Assembly (NCBI GenBank): GCA_965153455.1
Contig: OZ234495.1
Location: 8,428,875 to 8,492,874, forward strand
Reading direction: 5' to 3'
From: Sphagnum compactum
Taxonomy: Eukaryota > Bryophyta > Sphagnopsida > Sphagnales
Length of the DNA stretch: 64,000 bases
The translations under genes and the position numbers were made by a program. The notes below the pieces were generated by a model. It saw nothing but the letters and a program-made list of their open reading frames with translations, was not told the DNA's origin and made no database searches. Positions 24,101 through 35,671 of the stretch are shown piece after piece. How positions within the stretch are numbered: position 1 is the first letter of the stretch; each line of letters begins with the position of its first letter.

Positions 24101-25960
24101 AATGTGCCGTGCCGTGTACCATTGCGTAGCAAAACTTCTTTCGGCCAACAATTTTGTGCATGTATATGATCTAGAAATTATATTTCATATAATGTAAATG
24201 TCATAATGAAATTTATTCACACTCCATGTAAGTGTGAAACCACGTAAATCTATTTTGTGTCATGTCAATTACATTTCTATGATTTCACATGTGTGAAAAC
24301 ATGTCATTTTTTTTTGTTTGGGAGGTTGGGGGGGAGGGATGGGGGGTGTGTGTTTGAATTTAAAATGTTTTTGCCAATAAGCTAATCAAAGTGACCCATT
24401 GCAAACATTTGTGTTTTTTGGGATGCCTGAGAACCAATTTAATTAATACATGTAAATCATAACAAGTATTAAAGCTCTTGTAAAGTTTGAGGCCAAAAAT
24501 GATGATGAACAATATTAGGAATAAAAAACTTACTAAAGCAATGACATGAGGCAAAACAAAACCAAAAATGTGCATCCAATCCCTTGAATAACATCACAAG
24601 TTGTGTTGTATCCTTTGCCCAAAAGTTTGCTCTTGTATTATATATAAATGGCGAAAGGGAAATACTACCATAATGCCAAATTGATTAAAAATGCTTCTAT
24701 TTGGAAAATATTAAAAGCATCACTATCAATGTGACCAATTGCAAAAAAAAAAAAAAACATTGAGCTTTGGGATGCTTTCACATTTGGATGTACTCACAAC
24801 TAATTAATATGGGTTAAGACATATAATTATTCAAGATATATAATATATACATTTACATTATTATTATGTAAGTCATGTGTAAGTGTAAATGATTTACATT
24901 TACATGGGATTTATAGATTATATATATAAATATTAGTATTTGAGCTCCTCATTGTTGTGTGCTACTAGTGATGATCAACTATTTTTATTTTTTCTTATGT
25001 TTTCATATATTTATGTTGATGTCAAATTTAATTTGAATTAATATACATTTCATGGACATGAAAAGACATGTGTTAATTTTTTTTTTTGATATATTCATGT
25101 TGGTGGATAGGAAAAAGGAGTGAGATAGTTATAAAATGGAGGTAGTATTAGCAAAGGTGGGAGATAGTTATTATGAAAGTTGATAAGGAAAGGAAGTAGT
25201 TATAAAGAAAGAAGTTATGAAATAGTTAGGCTTGAAAATGAGATAGTTATTTCTAAATTGTGTTTGGAATGGTCCAACCATACAACTATAATGATTGTGT
25301 AGAAGCAACATACAAAACTATTTGCAAAGAACCCCATATAAACCAATTCCTACATCATTGGAATTTACGTGTACAACATTAATCGATAATTTCAATTATA
25401 ATAATAGATTCATGTTTCAAAACATTGATGATGTGTTATTTAATAATTCATTAAATTTAAAAATATAATTGTTAATTGAAAAATTGAGGCACAAATGCAT
25501 TTTAATTTGAATCATGCAATTTTAAATATTAAATAATAATGACCAAAACAAATTCAAGATTTTAAAATCTTGGTGTGATATTGAATCATGATCGATGATT
25601 AACACGTAATTGATTTAATCAAAATATTAAATCTTTAAAAAAATTAAAATTTAAAATCAAGAGTTGAACTTTGAACTACATGAAAATATTAAATTAAAAT
25701 TAAAAATTAAAACCATTGTGATCAAATTGTATGGTTTTTTTAAAAAAATTGAAAATCTCAATTTGCAAGTATTGTTATATTGACCAAGAACTAGATCATT
25801 TAAAAATATATTTTTCCCTTTTTTTTGGCCACTTCCTTGGCTTTCCTCTTGTAAAACTTCGATGACAACAAGTCATTCTTACTCTCATACATATAATTCA
25901 GTTAATGCAGACATTGAGAAAAAAAATGGCACAAAATCATCATATTAGGAAAGAAAATAA
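21130..25960. other. Very AT-rich, gene-free stretch
   Basis: Long A/T runs, AATTCAATTCAATT simple repeats at about 23570-23710 and a G-rich patch at about 24320-24350. A short, less AT-rich island (24050-24150) contains GTGCCGTGCCGTG. No coding region, RNA gene or mobile element could be supported. Confidence 0.5.
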
Positions 25961-25967
25961 AGAAAAC

Positions 25968-26090
25968 GTCAGATTTAGACCATAGCTTCTAGGATGTCAC
26001 CTGCATATAGTGGGGTTCCAAAAAACAAATCTACTTTGCTCTATGACATTAGCCAAATTTGGCTAAATCCTCTTCTGGTTGATCGCCATT
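25968..26090 (+). repeat. GTCGCCA dispersed repeat, copy 2
   Basis: Shares with copy 1, in order, GTCAGATTTAGAC, TTCCAAAAAACAAATCTACT and GACATTAGCCA. It continues with AATTTGGCTAAATCCTCTT and GATCGCCA, which match copies 3 and 5. It lies about 1.06 kb upstream of the ATG of the orphan gene. Confidence 0.65.
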
Positions 26091-26436
26091 CCATCTCCAT
26101 CTTCAAACACTAGCTAAAAACCCTTTCACCACCCGTCAGTGGTGATGGAAATGGCTGTGTCTCTTCGTCACCAAGGGACAAGCATGTGTACAACACCAAT
26201 TCCAGATCGCCCGGGAAGAAAGTGCACACAAAATGTCTGGAAATCGATGGTGTACTATGCATGAAACTCATGAACAAGGAATTCGCGAATTGTGTCGAAA
26301 AACAAGAAGAATCCGCAAGAATTGAGAATGCTAGGCTACACGATCCTGGCCGAATGCACTGAATTTTTCTTTCTTTGAGCAGGAGATGTTGAGAGTTGGG
26401 AAGGCCTTCCTTGATGATTATGTATTGATTTTGCGC

Positions 26437-26671
26437 GATTGGGTTGCTCCAACAGTTTAGGGTTGCGGAGATTTGGCTCCTAAACTAAGATTTTTTGCAG
26501 CAAGAGATTTTGTCGTCGTCGTCGCCTATCAATCTCTCACAATCTCTGATTGTGGGATTGGGTTGCTCCAACAGTTTACGGTTGCGGAGAATTGGCTCCT
26601 AAACTAAGTTTTTTGTTGCAAAAAATTTGGCCACCTTCGTCGTCCTCGCTGATCGATCTCCCACAATCTGA
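26437..26671 (+). repeat. 119-bp tandem duplication upstream of the orphan gene
   Basis: The block starting GATTGGGTTGCTCCAACAG at 26437 is repeated at 26556, an offset of 119 bp, with GGTTGCGGAGA, TTGGCTCCTAAACTAAG, TCGTCGTC and CACAATCT shared. The units differ by scattered substitutions and short gaps, so the duplication is not recent. It lies in the probable promoter or 5' UTR. Confidence 0.8.
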
Positions 26672-26699
26672 AAGATTTCTGCCCCACTCCACCACCCCA

Positions 26700-27144
26700 C
26701 CAGCTATTCCTGCGCCATGGGTAAGAGATCAGAGGCTTAGGACATGGGGACCCGCAGCGGGGATGATCAGGAGCTGCTGGACGCAGGAAAATTTCTCAAG
26801 AGCCTGAAATTCACATAAGATGAGTAAACATCAAGTTCTTGTTGTACGCCGTTTTTTAGAGCCCAGGAATTTGAAAACGTTTACTTCTTCAGCATGTATA
26901 AGTTGCATACTAATACTCCCGTGTGCTGTTGCAGGTCGATGTTTGTGCCCATCGTTGGATGTGCAGCATACTTTCGACATTCAAGGATTGTTGAGGCCAG
27001 CCAAGCTCAAATGGCGCAGGTTTGAAGTTGATCTTAGTATTGACTGATTGACAAGAGAGCAACTTCTAAAACGAGAGCTTAATGCAGCAAAGAGGACAGT
27101 TTTGACCAGCTTCCTTTCGATTCCATCAAGAGTTCTGTAATGCA
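26700..27144 (+). promoter_or_regulatory. Probable 5' leader of the orphan gene
   Basis: Less AT-rich than the desert before it. Intron-like signals occur (ATGGGTAAGAG near 26717 as a donor, GTTGCAGGTCG near 26932 as an acceptor), which suggests a spliced 5' UTR. Not proven. Confidence 0.3.
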
Positions 27145-28290
27145 ATGGCCGAGAAAGTGGTAGATCTGCCGGAAAAGAAATTAGTTGTTGATGAAAGCAA
27201 GAAGGTGCTGCCTGAGGACTTAGGCAAAAACCCAGAGTCAGCTGGAAACAAGCTGCCTGTTGAATCCAAGGAAGGTGCATTAAAGCTGCCTAATCAGCAA
27301 TTGAAAAAGGAACCAGAAAACCATATTATTGAAGATCCTGGAAAGGAGCTGGTTGATGAAGCTGGTAGGAAGGTTGATGGCGGTGCAAAGGAGGCTCACC
27401 TAGAAGCGAAGAAAATGGACGCAGCTGCAGCAAAAGTCGAAGGTGATAAAGGAATGAAGGCGACCGATGCAGAAAGTATTGAGGTGCAGGCGAAGAAGCT
27501 CGCAGCAGAAAACACGGCTGAAGACGATCTTGTGCCCAGCTGTGAAGAAGCTAAGGATCCTCCAAAACAACGCCGCGGCCCCATCCGTGTTACACGGTTC
27601 TTAAAACACAACAGGTGGTTTGCAATGTGCCCTTTGCATGCAAACCACTGCATGGAGCTTGAGGAGTTCATCGATCCAGAAGCAGAGCTCCGCAAGTATG
27701 TCCGACCCGGAGGCCCGTTGGAGATGGTCCGCTACGCTCTACTAGATGAAGGCGTCCCAGTTTGCGCAGACTACCCTGACTGGCGTTACCACCCAGAGCT
27801 TTCCTTGGTGAAATCCACCGACATCCCTGCTTACAGACGCAGAAGATTGGAGCGCTGGTTGTCGGAAGTGTGCCCAATGCAGCAGCGGCCCTTGGAACGC
27901 TACGACCATTTCTTGGTCCGCTGCTACGACGTCGCAACACGCGAGCTCAAGTCGGTGATCTCCGACGAAGAAGACACAGAAGCGTACGAAGCGGAGTTCC
28001 CCCACATCCTTGACAAGTGGGTTGCACGTCTTCATTTCGGTTTTGTGTTGAGACGGAAACACATGGGGAAGTCGAGAAACAGAGCAGACATGCAACTGAT
28101 TCTGGATCTCTTGAGAGAAGATTGTGAGATTTTGTTCCTCAAGGGCAAGCTCTTGCTGTGTGATCGGCCAGAGCTGATGATCCAGGATCAGAACCCGCAA
28201 CCGTTGTGGCCGCAGATTATGCAATCAGAATTGGGTGCTGGCAAGCTCAACCCATTAGATGAAATGTGTGGCTCCACTAGCTTAATCTAA
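27145..28290 (+). CDS. Intact single-exon ORF, protein of unknown function (381 aa)
   Basis: Starts at ATG 27145 and runs uninterrupted to a TAA. Residues 1-140 are rich in Lys, Glu, Ala and Val with little hydrophobic clustering, and are probably disordered or helical (LEA-like in composition only). Residues about 143-360 have the mixed composition of a folded domain. It has Trp and Cys residues (HNRWFAMCPLHANHCMELEEF), PDWRYHPELS, an Arg-rich YRRRRLERWL helix, a DKWVARLHFGFVLRRKH segment and DLLREDCEILFLKGKLLL. No signal peptide, membrane helix or known catalytic motif is visible, and I do not recognise the family. GC content and codon use are clearly higher than the flanks. A dispersed GTCGCCA-type repeat lies on each side. 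Confidence 0.75.
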   Translation: MAEKVVDLPEKKLVVDESKKVLPEDLGKNPESAGNKLPVESKEGALKLPNQQLKKEPENHIIEDPGKELVDEAGRKVDGGAKEAHLEAKKMDAAAAKVEGDKGMKATDAESIEVQAKKLAAENTAEDDLVPSCEEAKDPPKQRRGPIRVTRFLKHNRWFAMCPLHANHCMELEEFIDPEAELRKYVRPGGPLEMVRYALLDEGVPVCADYPDWRYHPELSLVKSTDIPAYRRRRLERWLSEVCPMQQRPLERYDHFLVRCYDVATRELKSVISDEEDTEAYEAEFPHILDKWVARLHFGFVLRRKHMGKSRNRADMQLILDLLREDCEILFLKGKLLLCDRPELMIQDQNPQPLWPQIMQSELGAGKLNPLDEMCGSTSLI

Positions 28291-28448
28291 CTTACCCAAG
28301 TGAAATTTATTTAATCTACAACAAGGTCAGTGCCAGCGTGTTGTTTTTTTTCGTGACATCAAGAAATTCAGTGTCACTCATACAAAGGATTTTGTGAAGA
28401 ACAGTGCCAAAGTCATCAGATTGGGACTAGAGGATTTTTTTTTCCTGA

Positions 28449-28569
28449 AATATTTAGACATTAAGTTCCAGCAGGTTACCAAAATATAGCAAAGATTCTT
28501 TAAATTTTCTACTGTCCTCTCTAACCTGTAGCCCAATCTGGCTAATACCTCTTGTGGCGGATCACCAGT
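28449..28569 (+). repeat. GTCGCCA dispersed repeat, copy 3 (diverged)
   Basis: TATTTAGACATTAAGTTCC at the left and CCCAATCTGGCTAATACCTC followed by GCGGATCACCA at the right correspond to the ends of copy 2. The middle has diverged. It lies about 160 bp after the stop of the orphan gene. Confidence 0.5.
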
Positions 28570-28599
28570 ACAGTTGCTACATCACGAAACTGAAAAGGA

Positions 28600-30060
28600 A
28601 AAAAAGTCCTGATTCAGCTTACATTCATGTCAACCATCTAATTCTGAAACCACCAGAGTTGCAAGAGGACTTTTGAAAAAACAATTCTACAGGGTTTATA
28701 GTAATTTTTAGAAAGACAATTTCCATTCTAACCTCCACAACCACAAAATTCCAAAAATCAGATCAATCTCCCCTTTCTTTAGTCGATATGCTTCATGCGA
28801 CTGGTGGAGGTTTCAGTACTTAGTGGTTCCCTTACCTCCATGTGTTGCAGGCCTCTTTTGGGCTATTTGCTTGCCTGGACTTCGGTCCTTGCCGTTTGTT
28901 TCTTTTTCTCTCGCTTTCTTGGGGTGCGTTCTTTTTATGAAGTTTGGCAGGCTTTCATCGATCAAGCCTCTGAATCCCGATACTCTTCCAAAGGAGAGAC
29001 GGCATCAAGGTAATTAATTATTAGAGATCAGAAAGTCTTAGAGACTCCTATGTGCCATGAGCACAGTCGTTTTGTCCCATAGTCATTGCCAGAAATTGCG
29101 ATTCTTGTAGTATAAATTCCAGACTGCAAGCTCATGCAATTCCAAAGTTGCGTGGTCAGTGCAAAGCGAACTAGTCTTTCGCCTTTTACTAAAGAATGCC
29201 GTGCACAGGCCACAGACAGCGGCATAACCTAATTTTTGGATGCCCTTAACAGGGGCCCACCAATAAACTCCAAACTGGAAGTGAAGAAAGTGAAGGCAAT
29301 CTGAACTGAATCTTTGACGACCTAGTGTGTGAGGTTTTGCCTCTGGTTGCCTTAGTGTGAATAAAATCTTGATAAAAGAGCTCAAATATGAAAGGATTAA
29401 ACTTGAATTAAAATTAATTTCCAGTTACGATAATTGAGTACAATTTCACAGGCCCGGACCCCTCCTAAACCCTATGTTTTAAAAAAATTATGAAAATCAC
29501 CTCCATAAAATCCCAATAATCAAGGGCTTTCCAACAGTACCAAGAGCACAACCTATTTTCACTAACATCTTTAGTTCTGATTCTTATTGAATTTTCAAAG
29601 ACAAAATCATTCAATGAATCACTCTTGCACAAGTAAAGTCCAAACATTACAAAACCACAGTAGTGCATCCCTATACTCATTGAGGGCTTTCCCAATAGTA
29701 TCAAGAATGCAGTGGGGGCAGTGCCCTACTCATTGAGCTCTTTCCAATAGTACCAAGAATGCAATGCAGTGGAGGGAGGGAGGGAGGGAGGGAGGGCGGG
29801 GGAAGGGGGGAGATGCCAAGGTTTAGTTAGGTTTGAAAGAGGTAGATTATTAGGTTATTTTAATATAAATAACATGAACATGAAAAAACACATATTAATC
29901 CGCCTTTTTCATACTCATGCAGGAAAATAGTGGGGTAATTAGGTTTGGAAGAGGTAGGGTTGAATGTTATTTTTTGGGTATTGTTGCAATTTGAAAGTTT
30001 TCATGCAAGGAAAAATATATATATTATGCATTGTTTCAAATAGTTATACATAGTGAGGGT
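28600..30060. other. Spacer with short tandem repeats, no gene supported
   Basis: A 72-aa plus frame (28795-29013) has a hydrophobic middle but no support. A pair of about 53-bp tandem units starts ACTCATTGAG at 29675 and 29728 and shares TTTCC.AATAGTA.CAAGAATGCA. A GGGA-type run follows at 29771. Confidence 0.45.
29771..29812 (+). repeat. (GGGA)n tract, G-quadruplex prone
   Basis: Seven or more GGG runs spaced by single A or C bases (GGAGGGAGGGAGGG...GGGGGG). This meets the usual G3+N1-7 quadruplex pattern on the plus strand. Confidence 0.8.
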
Positions 30061-30069
30061 AAAACCTTG

Positions 30070-30430
30070 GGTAAATTACCAAAGTTGGTCGGGTATCAAC
30101 TTATTTTGATACCAGCTGGTACTACTATTGGCACTTTTTATTAAAAAATTAATACCCGTCTGGTACTGGTATTGGCTATTCTTAAAGTTTTTGATACCAG
30201 CCTGGTGTTGGTATTAGGCTCGATATTGATTTTGGGCTATATGGCAGGTATATGCCTGGCATATAGACGGGTATAAGATTGACATGAGATTGGTATTACC
30301 TCAAGTCCCTACCAGCTGGTACTGGTATTAAGCTGGTACCAGACTCTTAGGTCATACCAAACTGGTCTGATATTTGAGGAGTATATATCGATATTGATAC
30401 CAGTCTTTTTTGAGCCTATATACCCGGCCA
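30070..30430. repeat. Degenerate repeats of ACCAGCTGGTACTGGTAT units
   Basis: Many near copies of GATACCAGCCTGGTACTGGTATT in both orientations, because the core ACCAGCTGGT is palindromic. A smaller patch of the same type lies at about 10745-10810. Could form hairpins. No coding potential seen. Confidence 0.6.
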
Positions 30431-32275
30431 ACACTGGTAAATACCATCAACTTAACAATGGATTTATTTTTAAGTGTTAAACTTTTGAGTTTAAAGAAAT
30501 GGTGCAACAGATTTCTTTAGAGCATCTCCATTGCAATGCCTCATAGGGACCTTCGTACTAAATCTGAGGAGCATCCCATGGCATTGTTTTCACTAACACC
30601 CAATTTGACATCACATTTTGCAAGACCTCTTAAGAGCATTATATTTCCATGTTGTACAAAAACAACAATTTTTGTAGCAGAAAAAGCAATTGCATCATAA
30701 GAATGTACTTGTAAAAATTGAACAAGTTCCAAATCAGAGCAAAAGCTTCGTGAAATGTTACAGAGGTTATAAACTATTGTTGTGCGGTCCTTCCTTTTTG
30801 AAAGAACCTTCAGTCCAGTTTTGACATTTAAAAATTTATGTGGAGGTTTTTCAGGTATTGAGCTAGGTTCTTCACAAAATTGAACCCTTTGGTTCCAATT
30901 TTATCACCTTTTTTCAAATTCAAGAACCTTCACACACAATTTTTGAACCAGTTCTAGTTTCATGTTCACATAGCACGTTCTCCAATGCTAAAGATTATGT
31001 GGGTACAAAGTTTTATATCAAATTAAAACAAGGGTCTATGTAAGTATAGAGTTGAGAAATTAATTAAAATTAATAGTTAATTGTAAAAATTAGTCTACTT
31101 ATTAACTTTTTAAAAGTCAACTTTTTTACATACATATACCAACTTTGTTTTCAAAAATATTATTTCATAATTTCAATTTCGAATCTAGCAAAACATTTTC
31201 TCCATGGTCCGGTTCTTTTGTTGATTTCAAGAAAACGATATTAGCTCATCTCCACATCACAAGAACCTAACCTTAAACCCTTGATTTTTACCTTTCAAAC
31301 TAGATACCCTCACAACACGTGTTGGGCAAGTATTGGTCTTTTTTAGAATCGTCAAATTCGGTTGTAATTTTTTTTTTAAAAACCTAGTACTTTGTAAAAA
31401 ATTTAATATTTTTTTTTTGCACAGGGTAAGTTATTGCTGTTTATAAAAAAATTGACTAGTTCTCACGAGACCAATTCTCACAAATTTGATAATAATTGGT
31501 TATCCTTGGGCAATTTTCACAAACTGGTTGTGACCTTTTTTTTGTGAAAATCACAAAATTTTTATTTCAATTTCATAATTTTTCTTTATAACATTGAAAA
31601 GGTACCAACAATTGGCATTTTAAACATTCAGAATTCAAAACCTTCGTCTTTTTCAAAATCACCTTCAAATTATTTTAATTTCTTTCTAAAATTTTCATGT
31701 CTCGATAAATTCTACCAAACTAAATGGAGATTTGCATCCTATTCAAAGGTTGTTTGGCCAAGTTTTACTCATAAAATTTAAATTTTAAAAAATTTCAATT
31801 TCCAACCTACATCTCTTAAGATTAGTAAGTATTCCTACCAAAGAAAAAAATTCTTTATGTTTCAATTTGTGATCCAACGATGCCTAGGATTTGCTAGGCA
31901 AAGAAACCAACAATACAAAACATTGCTTCATGTTTATTCCACCATTGAAAAGATTGATTTCTTTAACATCTAGTTGGTAATGTTTTAAAATCACAAGCTC
32001 CCTCTTCACAAGTTCCTTTGTTAGTTCATTTGTATTTGTAATTGCTCAAAAATATCGAACATACAATCTTAATCAAAAATATCTTCATCAACAAGACTTC
32101 TTAGAAAAGGATGCAAATGTTCATGGCATTTTACCAACAAAAGATATAGAGACTTCTTTTAATATTATTGTACAATAGCAACTCCTTGGTCCTTTCCAAT
32201 AAATGAGGATATTGTACAAAGGTTTTTTAATTTAAAATCTAGCATCAAAGAAACCATGTTGTGTGTTTTCTTTTT
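30431..32275. other. AT-rich spacer
   Basis: No coding region or element could be supported. Short minus frame at 30732-30541 without motif. Confidence 0.45.
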
Positions 32276-33330
32276 CTAATATTTCCTTAGGAATGAAAGT
32301 AAATAATTTAGTACACCCCAAGCCTCCTTTTTAATGTTAGAGGTTAGCAAAATTAATTCATCATCAACACCAAACTCTTCCATTAAGCTTTCAAAAGGAG
32401 GCATAAGTTCATTATCTTCTTTCAGTTTTAAACTCAAGGAAATTGCAAAGTGTAATGCATCACTAAGCAACCGATGTCCTAATGGGAGAAAGATAATTCA
32501 CAATAATTTGAGAAATATGCCACATTAAAGGAAGTGGCTCTTGTCCAATAACCTTCATAATAGTATGTTTACTCTAGCAAAACACAATAGTTGCTTAAAA
32601 TTACAATGCCTCTAGAAACCTTCAAAACAATAACAAAAAAAATTGGTAATATAATTAGATTCTAAAATATCAAAACAACAAGTTCAAATCTAGAAATATA
32701 TTTAAAATAAGTAATAACAATTTACATTGTTTTCATTGGTGTGTTTAGTTTTCTTGGGTGTAAACCAACTTCAACACAAGCTTTTTCCCATTCATGCCTA
32801 CCCTTCCCAAAAAAATTTGGGCCAATTGAAGCATTTTTGCAAATTTGTTTGTGTAGACATAATAGAAACATATTTGAGATTTCTACACACTTTTTCATTT
32901 GTTGTGTTATGGTAACATGCTTTGGAAAGAACATGACCAAAACAATTTCCTTGAAAATTCTCTTCCAAACCAAAAGATTCACAAATGCATTTGGTCATTG
33001 CATTAAGGTTAAAGCTTTCATCTTTGACATAAATAATAACTTTTTTGCTTAAGCCATACTTGTCCAAGAAATTTGTCAAACTTCAAGACAAGACCTGCCA
33101 TGTAATTGTTGTAGTTTCAAATAGCCCAATAGTGACATGTTTGGGCTGCCAATCACTTCCCAAAAAGTTAATGACCAATGCAAACACATCATATGCCTCT
33201 TTAAACATTCAAAAATCAAAACTAGTAGTTGCAAAATGACATTCTACTAATGTTGGAAAAACATGAAGTTGATTTTTTTCTCCACTAACCTTGGTGGTAC
33301 TTGTGAAAATTGCCTTCTGGAAAGAAATTT
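32276..33330 (-). pseudogene. hAT transposase fossil B
   Basis: Read on the minus strand. Near 33300-33080 lie remnants of the FDLWM-type and AYDVFALVINFLGSDWQPKHVTIG region. From 33079 comes FLDKYGLSKKVIIYVKDES, then ESFGLEENFQGNCFGHVLSKACYH. From 32982 come HVTITQQMKKCVE and PNFFGKGRHEWEKACVEVGL. From 32470 comes DALHFAISLSLKLKEDNELMPPF. The order matches fossils A and C, with frameshifts between the pieces. The BED-finger and dimerisation ends were not found. Confidence 0.75.
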
Positions 33331-33889
33331 AATTCTTAGACACAGATGTAAAGCTTTGTTTTAACCACATATTCTTTGCAAACTAAGTTGGTAAATTATT
33401 TTTCACAATCAAAATACCAAGATCTTCAAAAATTTATTTTTGCTACACATTATTTTTTCTTAAGGAAATTTTCATAGCGAAACTCTCACTTTTTCTTTCA
33501 TCATCACGTGAAAAGGAAAGGTTTGGAATTTGGTTATGGTATAAAAAATTTAATTTTTTTTCATGAACTATACTCAATGATGTAAAATATTCAAAATTCT
33601 TACAAACACATGAAAAAACACAAAGAAAAAAAATCCACAAAACACACAACACACAAAACTAAACAAAAACCACTACAACACAAGACCAAAAACACACACA
33701 CAAAACAACTAAAATAACTTTGAAAAAAAAGGAATGTGAAAAAAAACACCAAACCAAAACATAAAAAGAACTTGGCTCAAATGTTCCACACTCCCCCACC
33801 TACACACCAAGAATGGGGAAGTACCAACTACAACTCAAACAAGAAAATGAATAGTGAAGTAACAACAAATGACAAAACATCGAAGCAAG
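33331..33889. other. AC-rich low-complexity spacer
   Basis: A/C-rich repeats such as AAACACACAACACAC around 33600-33770. No gene. Confidence 0.5.
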
Positions 33890-34020
33890 GGTTAGAAAGG
33901 GGTGGGCAGCTAGTATTTGAAAAAGCAAAACAATAGCAAGTGGCAATGAAACAACAGTAGTAAACAATGAAACAACAACAAACAATGAAACAACAAAGCA
34001 ACAAGAAGTGGCAAAGCACT
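33890..34020. repeat. CAATGAAACAACA short tandem repeats
   Basis: Repeated units of AACAATGAAACAACAAC with AAGTGGCAA interspersed. The complement resembles the T-rich array at 40.6-41.1 kb. Confidence 0.6.
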
Positions 34021-34554
34021 AGACAAAGAACCTTAGAACTTGGACCTTTTTATACCCATCCAACATTGTTATAAACCTCTTAATGGACATCAATAGATAA
34101 AATCTCACAAAAAGTTTCGTAAAGAGCTACAAAGGTCCATAAACCTCCTAATTAACACCAACAAGTAAAATCTTCTTATGCTTCAAAATCCCATGAAAGT
34201 AGCAAAGAATGTGTTAAATTATTAGCAAAGATCAAAACCGGTGTTGGGTGGTTTCCATTTTTTTTTGTGAAAACTGTTAGTTCCAATTTTCATAATCATT
34301 TTAAAAAACCTTTAAGGTTCTCATTAAAATAAAAAAAGAAAAGATTTAGATAACCTGTAAGGGTTTCAAATTTTTGGAAAAAAAAAACTTCAATGGTTTT
34401 CAACCTTACCAATTCTTGTAAAAATTACAACCCCCGATTTTCAACAATGATTCCTAAAAGCTAGTTTTCGAAATATATATATTTTAAAATATTTAATTCA
34501 ATGTGAATTTTTTTACATAATTTTAAAAATTCAAAGTCAAAATTACTTGCACAA

Positions 34555-34795
34555 AAGAGTGGTGACACATGAAGGAACAAAACCTGGAAGTAGCAAAACA
34601 TGGAGGAGCATTAAAGCACAAGGGAGCATCGAAGCGCAAGGGAACAACAAAGCACTAAAGAATATAAAAGCAGCAAAGCATGAAGGAACACAGGAGCAGT
34701 GAAGTACAAGGGAGCAGCAAAACACGAAGGAGCACATGAGCAACAAAGCCTAGAAAAAGAGCAGAGCACAAAAAAGCAACAAAACACGGAGGAGA
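34555..34795. repeat. Minisatellite of GGAGCAGCAAAGCACAA units
   Basis: About a dozen imperfect units of 15-20 bp with the consensus GGAGCARCAAAGCACAA, continuous over about 240 bp. Frames in both directions are open in places (for example the minus frame 34746-34543) because the units lack stops. I do not read them as genes. Confidence 0.7.
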
Positions 34796-35671
34796 GAAAA
34801 TGGTGGGGGCCAACTTGGCCCCATTTTGTAAAAAGGTAGAAAGTATCTTCATGAAGCTCCCCCTGAAGGAGCCATTGAGGAGGCTAGCGCCGCCCAAAAC
34901 TAGCTTCTATTGTGGGTTTTCATGCCTGTTGCTCTCCCTCAATTCCTTCTCAAAATTTGCAAATTTCACTGGACTACAATGTATATGTGAACCATAGTAC
35001 CTTATTAGAACTCTTCCAGCTGGGAACCATGAGCCCTGATTGCAAGACAAAATTTTCAGACTTATCCCAGAGCAGCATGGAAACATCAAATCAGCTGCCC
35101 ATATTCACCCCCACCCCCCAAAAAAAATACTTGGCTATGGATCTAATGGATCCAAGCTGAATTGGTTAGTACAAGAGAAAGAGAGAGAGCTTCACAAGTT
35201 TCTGAATCTCTGCGCAAGGTACAGAAATAATTTCAATCTCAGATGCCTCACAAAGATGACAATACATATGATGCACAAACCATTACCACTGTCCCCAGGC
35301 TCCCATCAAATTGATGATGATGTAATTGCAGCTCAGATGATGTCAAGTTTAGTTCTGTACTTATGACTTATGTTCAGCACTAATTAATTCTTAACAGGGC
35401 TAGTAGAAAGAAGAAAATAAAAAATTAAGAACAGTTCTAAATAATGGAACCCAGTTCCAAAAAAAAAATGAACAATTTGCCAAAATTCTAGAGAATCAAA
35501 CCCAGTTCAAAAGCAAAATAACTTTGAAACTTAGTAGTGACCTTAGCATACTTAGAGACTATTGTCAAAATTCTCAAATATTTCCAGATTGGTGCTGCGG
35601 ATCCCTTTTTCTCAAAAATTAATTATTTCAACAAGATTTGTGGAACATGAGTCGTAAGCATGTGCTAGGAG
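34796..35671. other. Spacer, no gene supported
   Basis: Short plus frames at 34800-34997 and 35040-35366 lack motifs. Downstream flank of the glycosyltransferase pseudogene. Confidence 0.4.

Noticed and set aside
27742-28224. 160-aa minus ORF inside the orphan gene
   Set aside because: Antisense shadow of the 381-aa plus ORF.
28795-29017. Short hydrophobic plus ORF as a small membrane protein
   Set aside because: Two overlapping frames are equally open, and there is no motif or coding-type composition change.
34543-34897. Minus ORFs rich in Leu/Cys/Ser
   Set aside because: Result of the GGAGCAGCAAAGCACAA minisatellite, which lacks stops in several frames.
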